A stretch of 64,000 nucleotides of DNA from Siphonobacter aquaeclarae (GCF_900103285.1 NZ_FNGS01000001.1:248001-312000), one strand, 5' to 3'. Shown: positions 9,251 through 18,415, counted from the stretch's first letter. Numbers and translations: made by a program. The notes: generated by a model not told the origin, from the sequence alone.

Positions 9251-9895
9251 ATGAATGCTTCACCTGGTATCCCTGAAGGAAAACTAATTGTTCTCGACGA
9301 TCATCAGCTGTTTGCCCATGGGCTTCGCCTGTTGATTTCCCGCCGGTTTCCCCGGTGCGATGTTGCTGTTTTTACAACAATAGAAGCGGCAAAAGAAGAG
9401 CTAAGTCGCTCGCGTGTAGAGTTTTTACTGGTAGATCCCGGTGTACATCGCCAGGAAATGGCTGCATTTGTCGCCGATTGCCTCAACGATTACCCCGCCT
9501 GCCGCGTGGTGGTACTGACGCTGCTGACGGATTTGAATGTTGTGAAAAAGTATCTCGAGATGGGAGTAGTCGGATATCTCTCCAAAACCATCGATGAGAA
9601 TGAGCTGAGTATTGCCCTGCTGCAAATGCTTCAGGGAAATCGCTATGTCAGCTCGGATATCAACAGCCGCTTGATCAATACTGTCATTGGTCGTGAAGCT
9701 ACGCTGCTGTCTGACAGGGAGATAGAGGTGCTTTCGCTGATGGTAGCCGGGAAGCCCGCTCAGAAAATCGCCGAGATGCTGTTCATCAGTCCCCATACAG
9801 TAGTAGCCCACCGTCGCAAGATTATGACGAAGCTGCAGAAGAAAACAACGGCTGAATTGATCCAGTACGCCGTGTCAAATAACCTTATTAACTGA
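9251..9895 (+). CDS. NarL/LuxR-family response regulator
   Basis: DNA-binding response regulator of 214 residues. The receiver domain has the acidic pair (LDDHQ), the phospho-acceptor Asp62 in LLVDPGVH, the conserved Thr in VVLTLL and Lys in GYLSKT. The C-terminal LuxR helix-turn-helix includes LLSDREIEVLSLMVAGKPAQKIAE and SPHTVVAHRRKI. The start at ATG 9251 is preferred over TTG 9236 because it gives the normal distance to the first beta strand. No sensor kinase is adjacent, so it is an orphan in this window. It is isolated by a terminator upstream and 500 bases of gene-free DNA downstream. Its targets are unknown; the following T9SS protein gene is a natural candidate. Confidence 0.9.
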   Translation: MNASPGIPEGKLIVLDDHQLFAHGLRLLISRRFPRCDVAVFTTIEAAKEELSRSRVEFLLVDPGVHRQEMAAFVADCLNDYPACRVVVLTLLTDLNVVKKYLEMGVVGYLSKTIDENELSIALLQMLQGNRYVSSDINSRLINTVIGREATLLSDREIEVLSLMVAGKPAQKIAEMLFISPHTVVAHRRKIMTKLQKKTTAELIQYAVSNNLIN

Positions 9896-10398
9896 AAAAT
9901 TGCCGGACGTAAAATAGGTAGTATTGTTCAGTTGAAAAATGTATTTTATGCTTAACTGAATAGTCTTGAATGCTACCTGCTGATCCGGAATGGAGTAACG
10001 GAAAAATACTGAGTACGGGAGTTGCCGTCTTCAGTTTATTCTACGATTTTTGTAAAAGAAAAAGGAAGATTTTGCCGCAGTATCCTTCCGTCGCTTTTTC
10101 TTTTGTTTACCCGCCCGAATACACCGGTTTCATCCGGTATCCCGCCAATCAGTACCGCCATCAACAATTTACCTGAGGCTTGTTTTCCGGACTGACCAAC
10201 CGTCCGGGAGAAAGTTGTTTTGCGTCTTTATTCTGCTTTCCGGAAGGTGGAATAAAGTCTCACGCCTCGCTAATACCGGCTGCTTGATGCGGCCTGATGG
10301 TTCCGTTTTATCTGTCGGATGCACGTGTTATTCCCTGCATTGAATTGCCCGGAATGGAAAGTTATTGTGTCCGGATTACACCTTTTATTCTTTCAACT
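9896..10398. other. 503-base gene-free stretch with two inverted repeats
   Basis: No convincing coding frame. A 68-codon open frame at 9970-10176 has no family resemblance. Two symmetric elements are visible: TTCAGTT (9927-9933) with AACTGAA (9954-9960), and CTTTATTC (10226-10233) with GAATAAAG (10250-10257), the latter able to form a hairpin with a 16-base loop. The first lies close after the regulator stop and could be a terminator-like or operator element. No known riboswitch was recognised. Confidence 0.5.
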
Positions 10399-12351
10399 AT
10401 GCGAAAACTATGTACTTCAATCCGGGCCCTCACGGGGGTCAGGGGGGCGGTTTATCTTACCTTGTTTTTACTCTTTTTAGTCGCTCCCTTCCTTGTTCAG
10501 GGCCAGGTCTGCGCACCGGCAACCGGCGGCGTCCGGGATTTTACCTTCAGCAGTACCACGAGTCAACTGACTTTTTATCCGGGTGAAGCGAGCGGCACCA
10601 ATACATACGACCGTTCAACAGTCGGGCGTATCCGGCTGTCTGACGGCGCGACGGACCGTACCCTCAGCGCTGTTAAACGCACCATCCGTCCGCGTGTCGG
10701 CGTCGTCACGGGAAAAGTAATCCTGACGTTCTTCAAACTGACTTTATCAACGGGTTCAAGCCTGTCCATTTACCGGAACACGACCGGCACAGGGACGCCG
10801 GAACTGGTGATTACACCCACCAACGCTTCCTCCCTGCTGAATACCGAACGGATTTTCTCCGGAGATGTCACGCTGGTATTTACCGGCAATACCGGTACTG
10901 TTCCCGAAAACGTCAATATCCGCTACAACACGGGAGACGAGACGTTTACAACCTGCCGGGACCGCACCAGCGCCGTCTGGAAGGCGTTCATTCTTCCGAA
11001 CAGCTTCGTCAACGTCGACGACATGGAGTATTACCAGCAGAACGCCGTGCCGATCTGCGTCGGGGAGTTTGACAGCAACAAGCAGTTTGTCCGTTCGGAG
11101 ATCGCGTTTTGCATCCGGCACGATCTTGCCGCCGCGACGCCGGAACCTGGCTACAGCAAACAGTTTTACTTCGGGCAGGTGTCGTTTTCGCCGACGGCTA
11201 CCGGTAATTCGTTTGACATTGACGCCAGCGGATCCTTCAACAACCAGGATCAGCTGAAATCCGCCCGGATCATGTGGCTGCTTGTCAACAGCCCGACGGG
11301 TTCGCTGGCCGAGCGCCGTGCCGTCCAGGTGGCCATCTGGCAAACGCTGGAAAATGCCGTGACGGCTTCGCTGACTTCTTCACTCGCTCAACAGGCTCAG
11401 AAACAGGTACCAACCCTGCCCAACCCGCCGGAACCGGTCCTATCGCTGACGAACGTGACCGGCTCGACGGTCCCCGTGAGTGCCGAGGTAACGTTTGCCC
11501 TTCATAGTAACGCGCAGACGTTGTCGCTGGCGGTGAGCTCCGGCGCGAAGATCCTGTCCGTCACAAACGGCCGTCTCGCCACCGATGTCCTGACCCTCGC
11601 CGATACCACCAAAGACGCCCTGATTACCGTAAGCCGGTCTACCTCCGGAAAAGCGACGCTCACCGCTACCTATAACGTCAGCGGGTACTGGAACCTGAGC
11701 AACCTGGAGATTTACCAGCCCTGTGACACTTATCGGGCAGGAGTACAGCCGTTTCTGGGCCTCGGCCAGGGCGATAATGCCCGGCCGTTTCGAGCCGCGT
11801 CGGCAGAATGGACCTCGGCGCTGCCCGTTACCCTTGCCGGGTTCGGAGCAACTGCCGAAGGAACGGCCGTGTTGTTGAACTGGGCCACATCTTCCGAAGA
11901 AAATACCGACCGCTTTGAGGTTGAACACAGCCTGGACGGACGTCGCTGGCAGCGAATCGGTACGCGGGCGGCGGTTGGAGAAAGTAAACGCATTGTTCGC
12001 TATTCGTTCCGGCATGAAAATCCCGCCGACGGCCCCAATTACTACCGGCTGGCGATGATTGACCAAGACCTTACACAAGCATATAGTCCGGTGCGCAGCG
12101 TGGTAATCGATAACCCGCTGGAGGTTTCGCTGTTTCCGAATCCGGTGACCGGCGGAAAACTGTTTGTGAACGGCGCGGCCCGGGTTGCGTCCGTCGAGAT
12201 CGTTACGGCTGCCGGGGCGGTTGTCCGCAGCTTTTCAGGTGGAATGGAAGGAGGTATGGATACGGGCGGACTGTCGCCCGGCGTCTATCTCGTGAAAATC
12301 AACGGCAAGGAAGGCTCGACCGTGTCCCGGCGGATCATGGTCGCCCGGTAG
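10399..12351 (+). CDS. T9SS-exported surface protein with probable Cys-Gln thioester domain
   Basis: A 650-residue exported protein. ATG 10399 gives a signal peptide (hydrophobic VYLTLFLLFLVAPFLVQGQ). Residues about 185-330 resemble a thioester domain: Cys238 lies in IAFCIRHD and Gln310 in VQVAIWQ, 72 residues apart. In surface adhesins of this type (thioester domain family) such a Cys and a Gln-x-Ala-Ile-Trp motif form an internal thioester that can bond covalently to targets. Residues about 470-570 form the LPVTLAGF...LLNWAT module common before sorting signals. The C-terminal 70 residues (FPNPVTGGKLFV to RIMVAR) are a type A T9SS sorting domain. The function as an adhesin is inferred from these parts. 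It stands alone, with a long leader region and its own terminator. Confidence 0.8.
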   Translation: MRKLCTSIRALTGVRGAVYLTLFLLFLVAPFLVQGQVCAPATGGVRDFTFSSTTSQLTFYPGEASGTNTYDRSTVGRIRLSDGATDRTLSAVKRTIRPRVGVVTGKVILTFFKLTLSTGSSLSIYRNTTGTGTPELVITPTNASSLLNTERIFSGDVTLVFTGNTGTVPENVNIRYNTGDETFTTCRDRTSAVWKAFILPNSFVNVDDMEYYQQNAVPICVGEFDSNKQFVRSEIAFCIRHDLAAATPEPGYSKQFYFGQVSFSPTATGNSFDIDASGSFNNQDQLKSARIMWLLVNSPTGSLAERRAVQVAIWQTLENAVTASLTSSLAQQAQKQVPTLPNPPEPVLSLTNVTGSTVPVSAEVTFALHSNAQTLSLAVSSGAKILSVTNGRLATDVLTLADTTKDALITVSRSTSGKATLTATYNVSGYWNLSNLEIYQPCDTYRAGVQPFLGLGQGDNARPFRAASAEWTSALPVTLAGFGATAEGTAVLLNWATSSEENTDRFEVEHSLDGRRWQRIGTRAAVGESKRIVRYSFRHENPADGPNYYRLAMIDQDLTQAYSPVRSVVIDNPLEVSLFPNPVTGGKLFVNGAARVASVEIVTAAGAVVRSFSGGMEGGMDTGGLSPGVYLVKINGKEGSTVSRRIMVAR

Positions 12352-12373
12352 CGTAACTGCTGAAAGGAGTGTG

Positions 12374-12408
12374 AACAAAAGCCCTTCACTGAAGGGCTTT
12401 TGTTTTTT
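12374..12408. terminator. Bidirectional terminator between convergent genes
   Basis: Perfect 14-bp inverted repeat (12374-12387 with 12391-12404) with loop ACT, ending in a T-run on the plus strand and an A-run that gives U's on the minus strand. It sits between the T9SS gene and the convergent phosphodiesterase. Confidence 0.92.
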
Positions 12409-12423
12409 CCGGGAAGACAGAAG

Positions 12424-13314
12424 TTACTGGTATTTCCCGGCGAGCCGGATCAGTTTATCGGGTGCGTTGGTGATGATCCCGTCAACGCCGAGATCCATGA
12501 GCCGTTGCATCTCTGTTTCGTCGTCCACCGTCCACGGCAGTACCTGAACGCCGGCCTCGTGCGCGGTTTTGACGAGGTCCGCGTTGACGAGCGAATAGTA
12601 CGGGCTGTAGATATCCGGCTTGAAACCCAGCTTTCCGACGTTATCAGAAAAGGAGTCCCTGTTCATAATCAACAGCGCTTTTTTGACCGGAACCGACTGT
12701 TTATGAAGCACCTGAAGGGTACGGATGTCGAACGACTGAATCGTCACCCGCGGCAGCAGGCCTTTTTTCTGTTTCAGAACGCCCATCAGGCGGGAGACAA
12801 ATTCCTCCGGAGCGGGATGGTAGACGCCATCGCCGGCAGGCGAGCATTTCGTCTCGATATTGTAAAACACCGGCTTCAGTTGATGCTTGCGCACATAGGT
12901 CTCGACGCTGTCGATCAGAACGGACAACAGCGGCTTGGACACCTTCATTTTCACCTGCTCCGGGAAGCGGGGGTGCGGTTTGGTGCCGGCGTCGTACGTC
13001 CGGATGCTGTCGTATTTCATCCGGTAGAGGGCGTAGTTTTTTTCTTCGGACTTCGGAATATCCGTTCCGTCGGGTCGCCGCATGAATTCGGAAGACATAT
13101 AGACGTCGTGGGAGACGACCACCTGCCCGTCGGCCGAAATCACGCAGTCAAGCTCCAGCGTACGCGCGCCGAGGCGCACAGCATTGAGCATCGCGGGGAT
13201 GGTGTTTTCAGGCAGCAGCGCCATGCCGCCGCGGTGTGCCTGAACGTCTGTTTTTTGCTGGGCGAAGGCGCTGATCGAGAGCACGCTGAGTGCTGCTATA
13301 AGTGTATGCTTCAT
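12424..13314 (-). CDS. glpQ: Glycerophosphodiester phosphodiesterase, secreted
   Basis: Hydrolyses glycerophosphodiesters to glycerol-3-phosphate and an alcohol, probably in the periplasm. The start at 13314 gives a signal peptide (MKHTLIAALSVLSISAFAQ) and a 296-residue product, normal for the family. GDPD-barrel signatures are present: HRGG (His27, Arg28), PENT (Glu36, Asn37), ELD (Glu54, Asp56), SHD (His69) and the C-terminal WTVDDETEM and GVDGIITNAPD. The metal- and catalysis-related residues therefore look intact. It is divergent from the LytS-type kinase gene and convergent with the T9SS gene, so it is a single-gene unit. The symbol is given by family resemblance only. Confidence 0.92.
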   Translation of the reverse strand: MKHTLIAALSVLSISAFAQQKTDVQAHRGGMALLPENTIPAMLNAVRLGARTLELDCVISADGQVVVSHDVYMSSEFMRRPDGTDIPKSEEKNYALYRMKYDSIRTYDAGTKPHPRFPEQVKMKVSKPLLSVLIDSVETYVRKHQLKPVFYNIETKCSPAGDGVYHPAPEEFVSRLMGVLKQKKGLLPRVTIQSFDIRTLQVLHKQSVPVKKALLIMNRDSFSDNVGKLGFKPDIYSPYYSLVNADLVKTAHEAGVQVLPWTVDDETEMQRLMDLGVDGIITNAPDKLIRLAGKYQ

Positions 13315-13361
13315 CTGGAAACGGGAAAAGTACCGGTCGGATAGTTCCGGTTTTCGGGGGC

Positions 13362-13369
13362 CAAAAGTA
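13362..13369 (-). promoter_or_regulatory. Possible -7 promoter box for the phosphodiesterase gene
   Basis: On the minus strand these bases read TACTTTTG, an exact match to the Bacteroidota -7 consensus TAnnTTTG, 48 bases before the start codon. No good -33 TTTG is seen at the expected distance, so this is tentative. Confidence 0.35.
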
Positions 13370-13497
13370 GCCGACGGCGGGCCGGAGCATGTTACGGGGA
13401 TGTTAAATCGCCCCGTGTGTGCGGTCTGTGACCACAAATTCCGGCGGCGATACCCCTTTTTCTTCGCGCTTCCGGTATGGATACCTTATTTCGGAGC

Positions 13498-14514
13498 ATG
13501 AAAAAACGCTATCAATGGCTGCTGCATGCGGGAATACTGACGGGAATCCTTCTGCTGGTGGATGTATTCGATCATTACCAGCTGGAGCGTTCGGGCGGGC
13601 ATCTTTTTCACGAAGACGGAAGCGTGGTTTCGTTATGGGACCGCATCCGGGGCCACCTGGCTTCACAGGGAATTGCCTGGATGGTACTCGCGGCGACAGG
13701 CGTGATCGAATGGGTTTATCATCGCGGATTCCGGAAAGGAAACCTGCTGATACTCGGTATTTTAAGCCTGCTGACAGGGTTGGTGCTGACTGCCGGTCTG
13801 CTTGCGTACAATACCTGGAGATTCGGCGTAGAGCGGTCGTTCCCGTGGGAGTTTGCCGGGCTTGTTGCCGGTTATACCTTTTTGTATTTGGTTGTCCGTG
13901 ATTACTTCCGTCGGCTCGTCGTCTCGGCGCAGGAAAAAGCCGAACGCACCCAGGCGGAACTGATGGCGCTCCGCTCGCAGGTAGATCCCCACTTTCTCTT
14001 CAATACCCTCAATATGATTTACGGTACGGCGCTGAAGGAAAAGGCTCCGGAAACGGCTGACCACATCGAGCAACTGGCAGGCATGCTCCGTTACGTACTG
14101 ATACGCTCCGAATCCGTCCCGGTCGAAGCCGAGAAACGGTTCCTGGAAGAATACCTTGCGCTGCAGCGAAAACGCATACCGGCAGGCGTGCGCCTGGACG
14201 TGTCGCTGCCGGCTGTCGACCCCGAAGTACGGATCGCGCCGTTGCTGCTGATTCCATTCGTGGAAAATGCGTTCCGGTATGGGATCAGCGCAGAGGAGCC
14301 GTCGTTCATCCGGCTGGAGCTGTCGGTCCGGAAAGGACGTCTGGATTTTTTCCTGCTAAACAGTATCCATGAAAAAAGTAGGCAGGTAACGGGAGAAGGA
14401 ACGGGTATCCGGAATACGCTCCGGCGCCTGGAATTACTGTATCCCGACCGGCATACGATCCACATCGGCGAAACCCCGGAAGGTTTCCGGGTTGCGCTTA
14501 CTCTTCATCTCTAA
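13498..14514 (+). CDS. LytS-type sensor histidine kinase
   Basis: Inner-membrane sensor kinase of the LytS/YehU class. Four hydrophobic helices span roughly residues 10-140 (LLHAGILTGILLLVDVF, IAWMVLAATGVIEWVY, LILGILSLLTGLVLTAGLLAY, FAGLVAGYTFLYLVV). The His_kinase motif VDPHFLFNTLN follows, with the phospho-acceptor His165, then an ATPase domain with VENAFRYG and GTGIRN. ATG 13498 is favoured because it begins directly before the first helix; ATG 13477 would add seven residues. The gene is followed 13 bases later by a TlpA-like thioredoxin and then a LytTR regulator coupled to that gene, so the thioredoxin sits between kinase and regulator. The stimulus is unknown; a redox link is inference. 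Confidence 0.9.
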   Translation: MKKRYQWLLHAGILTGILLLVDVFDHYQLERSGGHLFHEDGSVVSLWDRIRGHLASQGIAWMVLAATGVIEWVYHRGFRKGNLLILGILSLLTGLVLTAGLLAYNTWRFGVERSFPWEFAGLVAGYTFLYLVVRDYFRRLVVSAQEKAERTQAELMALRSQVDPHFLFNTLNMIYGTALKEKAPETADHIEQLAGMLRYVLIRSESVPVEAEKRFLEEYLALQRKRIPAGVRLDVSLPAVDPEVRIAPLLLIPFVENAFRYGISAEEPSFIRLELSVRKGRLDFFLLNSIHEKSRQVTGEGTGIRNTLRRLELLYPDRHTIHIGETPEGFRVALTLHL

Positions 14515-14527
14515 TTTTCTTTTCCCG

Positions 14528-15982
14528 ATGCGAATACTGCTTGTTTCTCTGGCGCTTTTCGGCGCCACGCACTTCTCTTTTGCCGGATTTTTGGTCAGCG
14601 GCCGGATTTCGGGGTTGAAGCCCGGCGCAAAACTCGTGTTTAACGTTCCGTTTGATTGCTGGTACGAATCTTCCCGATCGGTTCCGGTGATACCCGATTC
14701 CCGCGGTTTTTTCTCGGTGAAACTGGCCATCGGAAGGCCGCAGGTCTTTTTTTTCGAGCTGGATGGCAGGCGTGTTCGCCTGTATGCGGAACCGGGTAAA
14801 TCGGTCGTACTTTCCGCCGAAGCCCCTGATTTTCCCCGGTCCCTGAAGTTCTCCGGCGTTCTTGCGTCCGAAAATGAGTTTCGTTGCAGACACGGCCTGG
14901 CCTGGACGGACACATCCGGAAACGTTCATCCCGACTCGATCCGCCAAAGCCGGATGAGGGAAGCGCAGTATGGCAGGAGGATGCTGCAAAAGGGAACCTT
15001 CCCGCGTCATTTCAGGCAGATGACAGAAGCAGATCTGAGGTGGCTGGCCGTCGGAGACCTGTGGGAGCAATCCTGGCGGGCAGACGCCTGGACTGCGGGA
15101 GACCGCGCGGCGCCGGATCGGGAAAAATGGCGAAATGCCCTGATACAGGCCTATGAGGGGATGGACTTATCCGATTCCCTGGCGCAGGCAAGCTACTACT
15201 ATCAGCTGGCAGTTACCTACCTTCCCCGTTTTGTTCAGTACCGCGCGGCTTCGAAAGAGGCGTTTGCTGCATGGGTCGTTCAGTTCTTCGGAAAACCCTT
15301 CCCGGAAATCCGGGAAGAACTGCGGGAAAAGGGAGAGACGTACTGGGAGTACCGCGTTTTGGACGGGTCACTGACGGGAATAGCCAGGGAACGGGCCATT
15401 GCCGGATTGCTCATCCATCAGTCAGCATCCGGCTCGCTGGGCTATCTGAAAGAACTATCCTCCGGGTTTCATGCGCGGTTTCCGCAAAGTATTTACCGGC
15501 CGGAAGTGGATCGTTTGCTGGAACGGTACCTCCGTACGCAAACGGCAAAGGATCAGGGTATCCGATGGGAAGAGCCGGCTGCAACGCTCGATTCCCTGCT
15601 CGCGCGCTTTCGTGGAAAGGTAGTGGTCGTTGACCTGTGGGGCAGCTGGTGCGGGCCCTGCCGGGAGGAATTTGCCAGCCATCCGGCAGTCAAGGAAGCT
15701 GCAAAAGGCAAACCGGTGGTATTTCTGTACATCGCCGTCGAGCATACGCCGGAGCGCGTCCGGCGGCAGCGCTGGCAGGAGACGGTCCGGTTTTATGAAC
15801 TGACGGGGTACCACGTGCTGGCGGGGAAAGACCTGGAACAGGATCTGATGAAGCGGTATGAAAGCCGGATGGTGTTTCCGTCATACATCCTGGTCGATAA
15901 ATCCGGCCGTATTGTCAACCTGCATGCGGCGCATCCTTCTGAAACAAGTACCTTGCTGGCTCAACTATCCGTGCTTTTATGA
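14528..15982 (+). CDS. TlpA/ResA-like periplasmic thiol-disulfide oxidoreductase
   Basis: A 484-residue exported protein whose signal peptide (MRILLVSLALFGATHFSFAG) supports the start at 14528. An N-terminal beta-sandwich (about 22-110, DUF4369-like in style: VSGRISGLKPGAKLVF and VILSAE-type strands) and a helical middle precede a C-terminal TlpA domain. This has the WCGPC active site (Cys375, Cys378) and the VFPSYILVD cis-Pro strand. Such proteins reduce or shuffle disulfides in the periplasm. The gene lies between a LytS kinase and a LytTR regulator, and its stop overlaps the regulator start by four bases. The arrangement suggests that its redox activity and the two-component pair serve one response. 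Confidence 0.87.
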   Translation: MRILLVSLALFGATHFSFAGFLVSGRISGLKPGAKLVFNVPFDCWYESSRSVPVIPDSRGFFSVKLAIGRPQVFFFELDGRRVRLYAEPGKSVVLSAEAPDFPRSLKFSGVLASENEFRCRHGLAWTDTSGNVHPDSIRQSRMREAQYGRRMLQKGTFPRHFRQMTEADLRWLAVGDLWEQSWRADAWTAGDRAAPDREKWRNALIQAYEGMDLSDSLAQASYYYQLAVTYLPRFVQYRAASKEAFAAWVVQFFGKPFPEIREELREKGETYWEYRVLDGSLTGIARERAIAGLLIHQSASGSLGYLKELSSGFHARFPQSIYRPEVDRLLERYLRTQTAKDQGIRWEEPAATLDSLLARFRGKVVVVDLWGSWCGPCREEFASHPAVKEAAKGKPVVFLYIAVEHTPERVRRQRWQETVRFYELTGYHVLAGKDLEQDLMKRYESRMVFPSYILVDKSGRIVNLHAAHPSETSTLLAQLSVLL

Positions 15983-16641
15983 CGCTTCGTTGCATCGCGG
16001 TGGACGATGAGCCGGTCGCGCTGGAAATCATCCGTTCCCACGCTGAAAAAATCCCTTATCTGAACGTTCTGGGTACGTTTACCAGCGGATCGGAAGCCCT
16101 TGCCTTTGCCCGGCGGGAGGCGGTAGACCTGATCTTTCTGGATGTCCGCATGCCGGATATCTCCGGGCTGGATCTGGCCGCCCTGTTTGGAGACCGCGCC
16201 CGGATCATTTTCACGACGGCATACGTCGAGTTTGCCGTTCAGGGTTTTGAGCTCGATGCGGAAGATTACCTGTTGAAACCAATCGGTTTTGCCCGTTTTC
16301 TGAAAGCCTGCGAACGGGCCTGTAAACCGGCCGCGCAGCAGTATCTTTTTCTGAAGGAAGGGTACGACTGGGTCCGGGTGGATACGTCCATGCTTTTGTA
16401 TGCCGAATCAGCGGATAATTATGTCAGTTTTGTGTCTGTCTCGGGAAAAACGCTGGTACGGATGACGCTTTCGGAGGCGCTGGACCGCCTGCCTTCCGGA
16501 GAATTTATCCGGATACACAAATCCTTTGTCGTATCTCTCCGGCATGTCCAGAAAGTGGAGCGGCATCAGGTCATCGCCGGCGGGAAAGCGATTCCCCTGG
16601 CGGCGAGCTACCGGGAAGCATTGCTGAAACGGCTTGGCTGA
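15979..16641 (+). CDS. LytTR-family response regulator
   Basis: Response regulator of 220 residues, partner of the LytS kinase two genes upstream. The receiver domain contains AVDDEP, phospho-acceptor Asp55 in IFLDVRMPD, the Thr in IIFTTAY and Lys in DYLLKP. The C-terminal LytTR DNA-binding domain carries DTSMLLYAESADNYV and FIRIHKSFVVSLRHV. Its ATG overlaps the stop of the TlpA gene (ATGA), so translation is coupled. LytTR proteins usually bind direct repeats; no such site was identified with confidence nearby. The GH39-like glycosidase 62 bases downstream could be in the same transcript. Confidence 0.92.
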   Translation: MTLRCIAVDDEPVALEIIRSHAEKIPYLNVLGTFTSGSEALAFARREAVDLIFLDVRMPDISGLDLAALFGDRARIIFTTAYVEFAVQGFELDAEDYLLKPIGFARFLKACERACKPAAQQYLFLKEGYDWVRVDTSMLLYAESADNYVSFVSVSGKTLVRMTLSEALDRLPSGEFIRIHKSFVVSLRHVQKVERHQVIAGGKAIPLAASYREALLKRLG

Positions 16642-16703
16642 GTTTTCCGGGGAAGAAGCACTTTTTTTCGTCTTCCGGAAGATACCCTCTAAACCTTGTT
16701 AAC

Positions 16704-18380
16704 ATGCATTTTCTTCGGAAAATCATCGCTTTCGTGTTTTTGACGACGCTGGCGGCGAAAGCCCAGATACCCGTTCGCCTGACCGTCGACGCCGGCGGCT
16801 ATCAGGGCGAACTGAAGCCCATCTGGGCCTGGTTTGGCTACGACGAGCCAAATTACACTTACATGAAGGACGGCAGGAAGCTGCTTTCCGAGCTGTCCAG
16901 GCTCAGCAAAGTACCGGTAAATGTCCGGGTGCACAGCCTACTGGTAACGGGCGACGGCACCGCCGCACTCAAATGGGGTTCTACCAATGCCTATACCGAA
17001 GATGCCGCCGGGAAGCCGGTGTATGACTGGACGATCACCGACCGGATTTTCGACACGTTTATCGAGCGGGGAATGAAACCCATTGCCCAGATCGGGTTTA
17101 TGCCGGAAGCGCTGTCTGTCAAGCCGGTACCCTACCGGCACCACTGGAAACCGGGGGATAATTACAATGACATCTACACCGGTTGGGCCTATCCGCCGAA
17201 AGACTATGGAAAATGGGCGGAGCTGGTGTATCAATGGGTACGCCACTGCGTAGACCGCTACGGCAAAAAGGAAGTAGAAAGCTGGTATTGGGAACTTTGG
17301 AACGAACCGGATATCGGCTACTGGAAAGGTACGCCGGAGGAATTTCTGAAGATATACGACTACACCGCCGACGCCGTCAAACGTGCGCTGCCGACTGCCC
17401 GGATAGGCGGTCCGGAAGTAACGGGCCCCAACGGCCGCTCCGGCGGGAAGCTGCTCAGGCAGTTTCTTGACCACGTTACGACCGGTACCAATTACGTCAC
17501 CGGAAAAACCGGCTCTCCGGTGGATGTCCTGACTTTTCATGCCAAAGGAGCTCCCAAACTGGTCAACGGAAACGTACAGATGAACATGGGTACCCAGCTC
17601 CGGGATATTGACAGAGGCTTTGAAATCATCGCCGGATACCCGTCTCTGAAAAACCTGCCGATCATCATCGGCGAGTCGGACCCGGAAGGCTGCGCCGCCT
17701 GCTCCGAGGACCTGCATCCGCAGAACGCCTACCGGAACGGTACGATGTATTCGAGCTATACCGCGGCGTCATTCGCCCGGAAGTACGACCTGGCGGCCAG
17801 TCGGGGCGTGAACCTGGCGGGGGCGGTTACCTGGGCATTTGAGTTTGAAGATCAGGCCTGGTTTCGCGGATTCCGGGATCTGGCGACCAATGGCGTCGAC
17901 AAACCTGTTCTCAACGTATTTCGGATGTTCGGGATGATGGGTCGGCGTAAACTGCCGGTTTCCGGGGGGACGTACGATTACCGTCGCCTGCGCGATGAAA
18001 GCGTCCGGGCAGAACCGGATATCAATGCCCTCGCTTCCCGGGAGGACAAATCCGTCACAATCCTGGTCTGGCATTACCACGATGATCATATTCCGGGGCC
18101 GGCGGCGTCCGTTGCCCTCGATGTACAGCACGTACCTGCCGGCACTTGCAAAGTCGAGGAGTTTCGGGTGGATGCCGCGCATTCCAATTCCTACGAGACC
18201 TGGAAAAAAATGGGTTCGCCGAAAGTGCCGACCGAGGCACAGGTCGCCGCGCTGGAAAAGGCCGGGCAATTGGAAAAAAACGGACCGGATCAGCGCCTCA
18301 GGGCAGTTGACGGTACGCTTTCTCTTCGGGTCGACCTTCCGAGGCAGGGTGTTTCCCTGCTGCGCGTCAGCTGGCGGTAA
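16704..18380 (+). CDS. GH39-like glycoside hydrolase (beta-xylosidase type), secreted
   Basis: A 558-residue exported retaining glycosidase with clan GH-A features. The signal peptide (MHFLRKIIAFVFLTTLAAKAQ) supports the start. The TIM-barrel region holds the acid/base in ELWNEPDIGYW (Glu201) and the nucleophile candidate in IIIGESDPEG (Glu324). The WFGYDEPNYTY and WAWFG segments near the N-terminus are like GH39 beta-xylosidases. The C-terminal part (about 440-558) is a beta-sandwich. Family activity is release of xylose, iduronate or other sugars from the non-reducing end; the exact sugar is not inferable. It follows the LytTR regulator by 62 bases and may belong to the same unit. Confidence 0.85.
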   Translation: MHFLRKIIAFVFLTTLAAKAQIPVRLTVDAGGYQGELKPIWAWFGYDEPNYTYMKDGRKLLSELSRLSKVPVNVRVHSLLVTGDGTAALKWGSTNAYTEDAAGKPVYDWTITDRIFDTFIERGMKPIAQIGFMPEALSVKPVPYRHHWKPGDNYNDIYTGWAYPPKDYGKWAELVYQWVRHCVDRYGKKEVESWYWELWNEPDIGYWKGTPEEFLKIYDYTADAVKRALPTARIGGPEVTGPNGRSGGKLLRQFLDHVTTGTNYVTGKTGSPVDVLTFHAKGAPKLVNGNVQMNMGTQLRDIDRGFEIIAGYPSLKNLPIIIGESDPEGCAACSEDLHPQNAYRNGTMYSSYTAASFARKYDLAASRGVNLAGAVTWAFEFEDQAWFRGFRDLATNGVDKPVLNVFRMFGMMGRRKLPVSGGTYDYRRLRDESVRAEPDINALASREDKSVTILVWHYHDDHIPGPAASVALDVQHVPAGTCKVEEFRVDAAHSNSYETWKKMGSPKVPTEAQVAALEKAGQLEKNGPDQRLRAVDGTLSLRVDLPRQGVSLLRVSWR

Positions 18381-18415
18381 TCCGCTCATCCGGTCTTCCT
18401 GCCGCAAGTACCAGT

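Noticed and set aside
9970-10176. Small gene of 68 codons after the LuxR-type regulator
   Set aside because: No start signal, no protein-like composition and no recognisable family.
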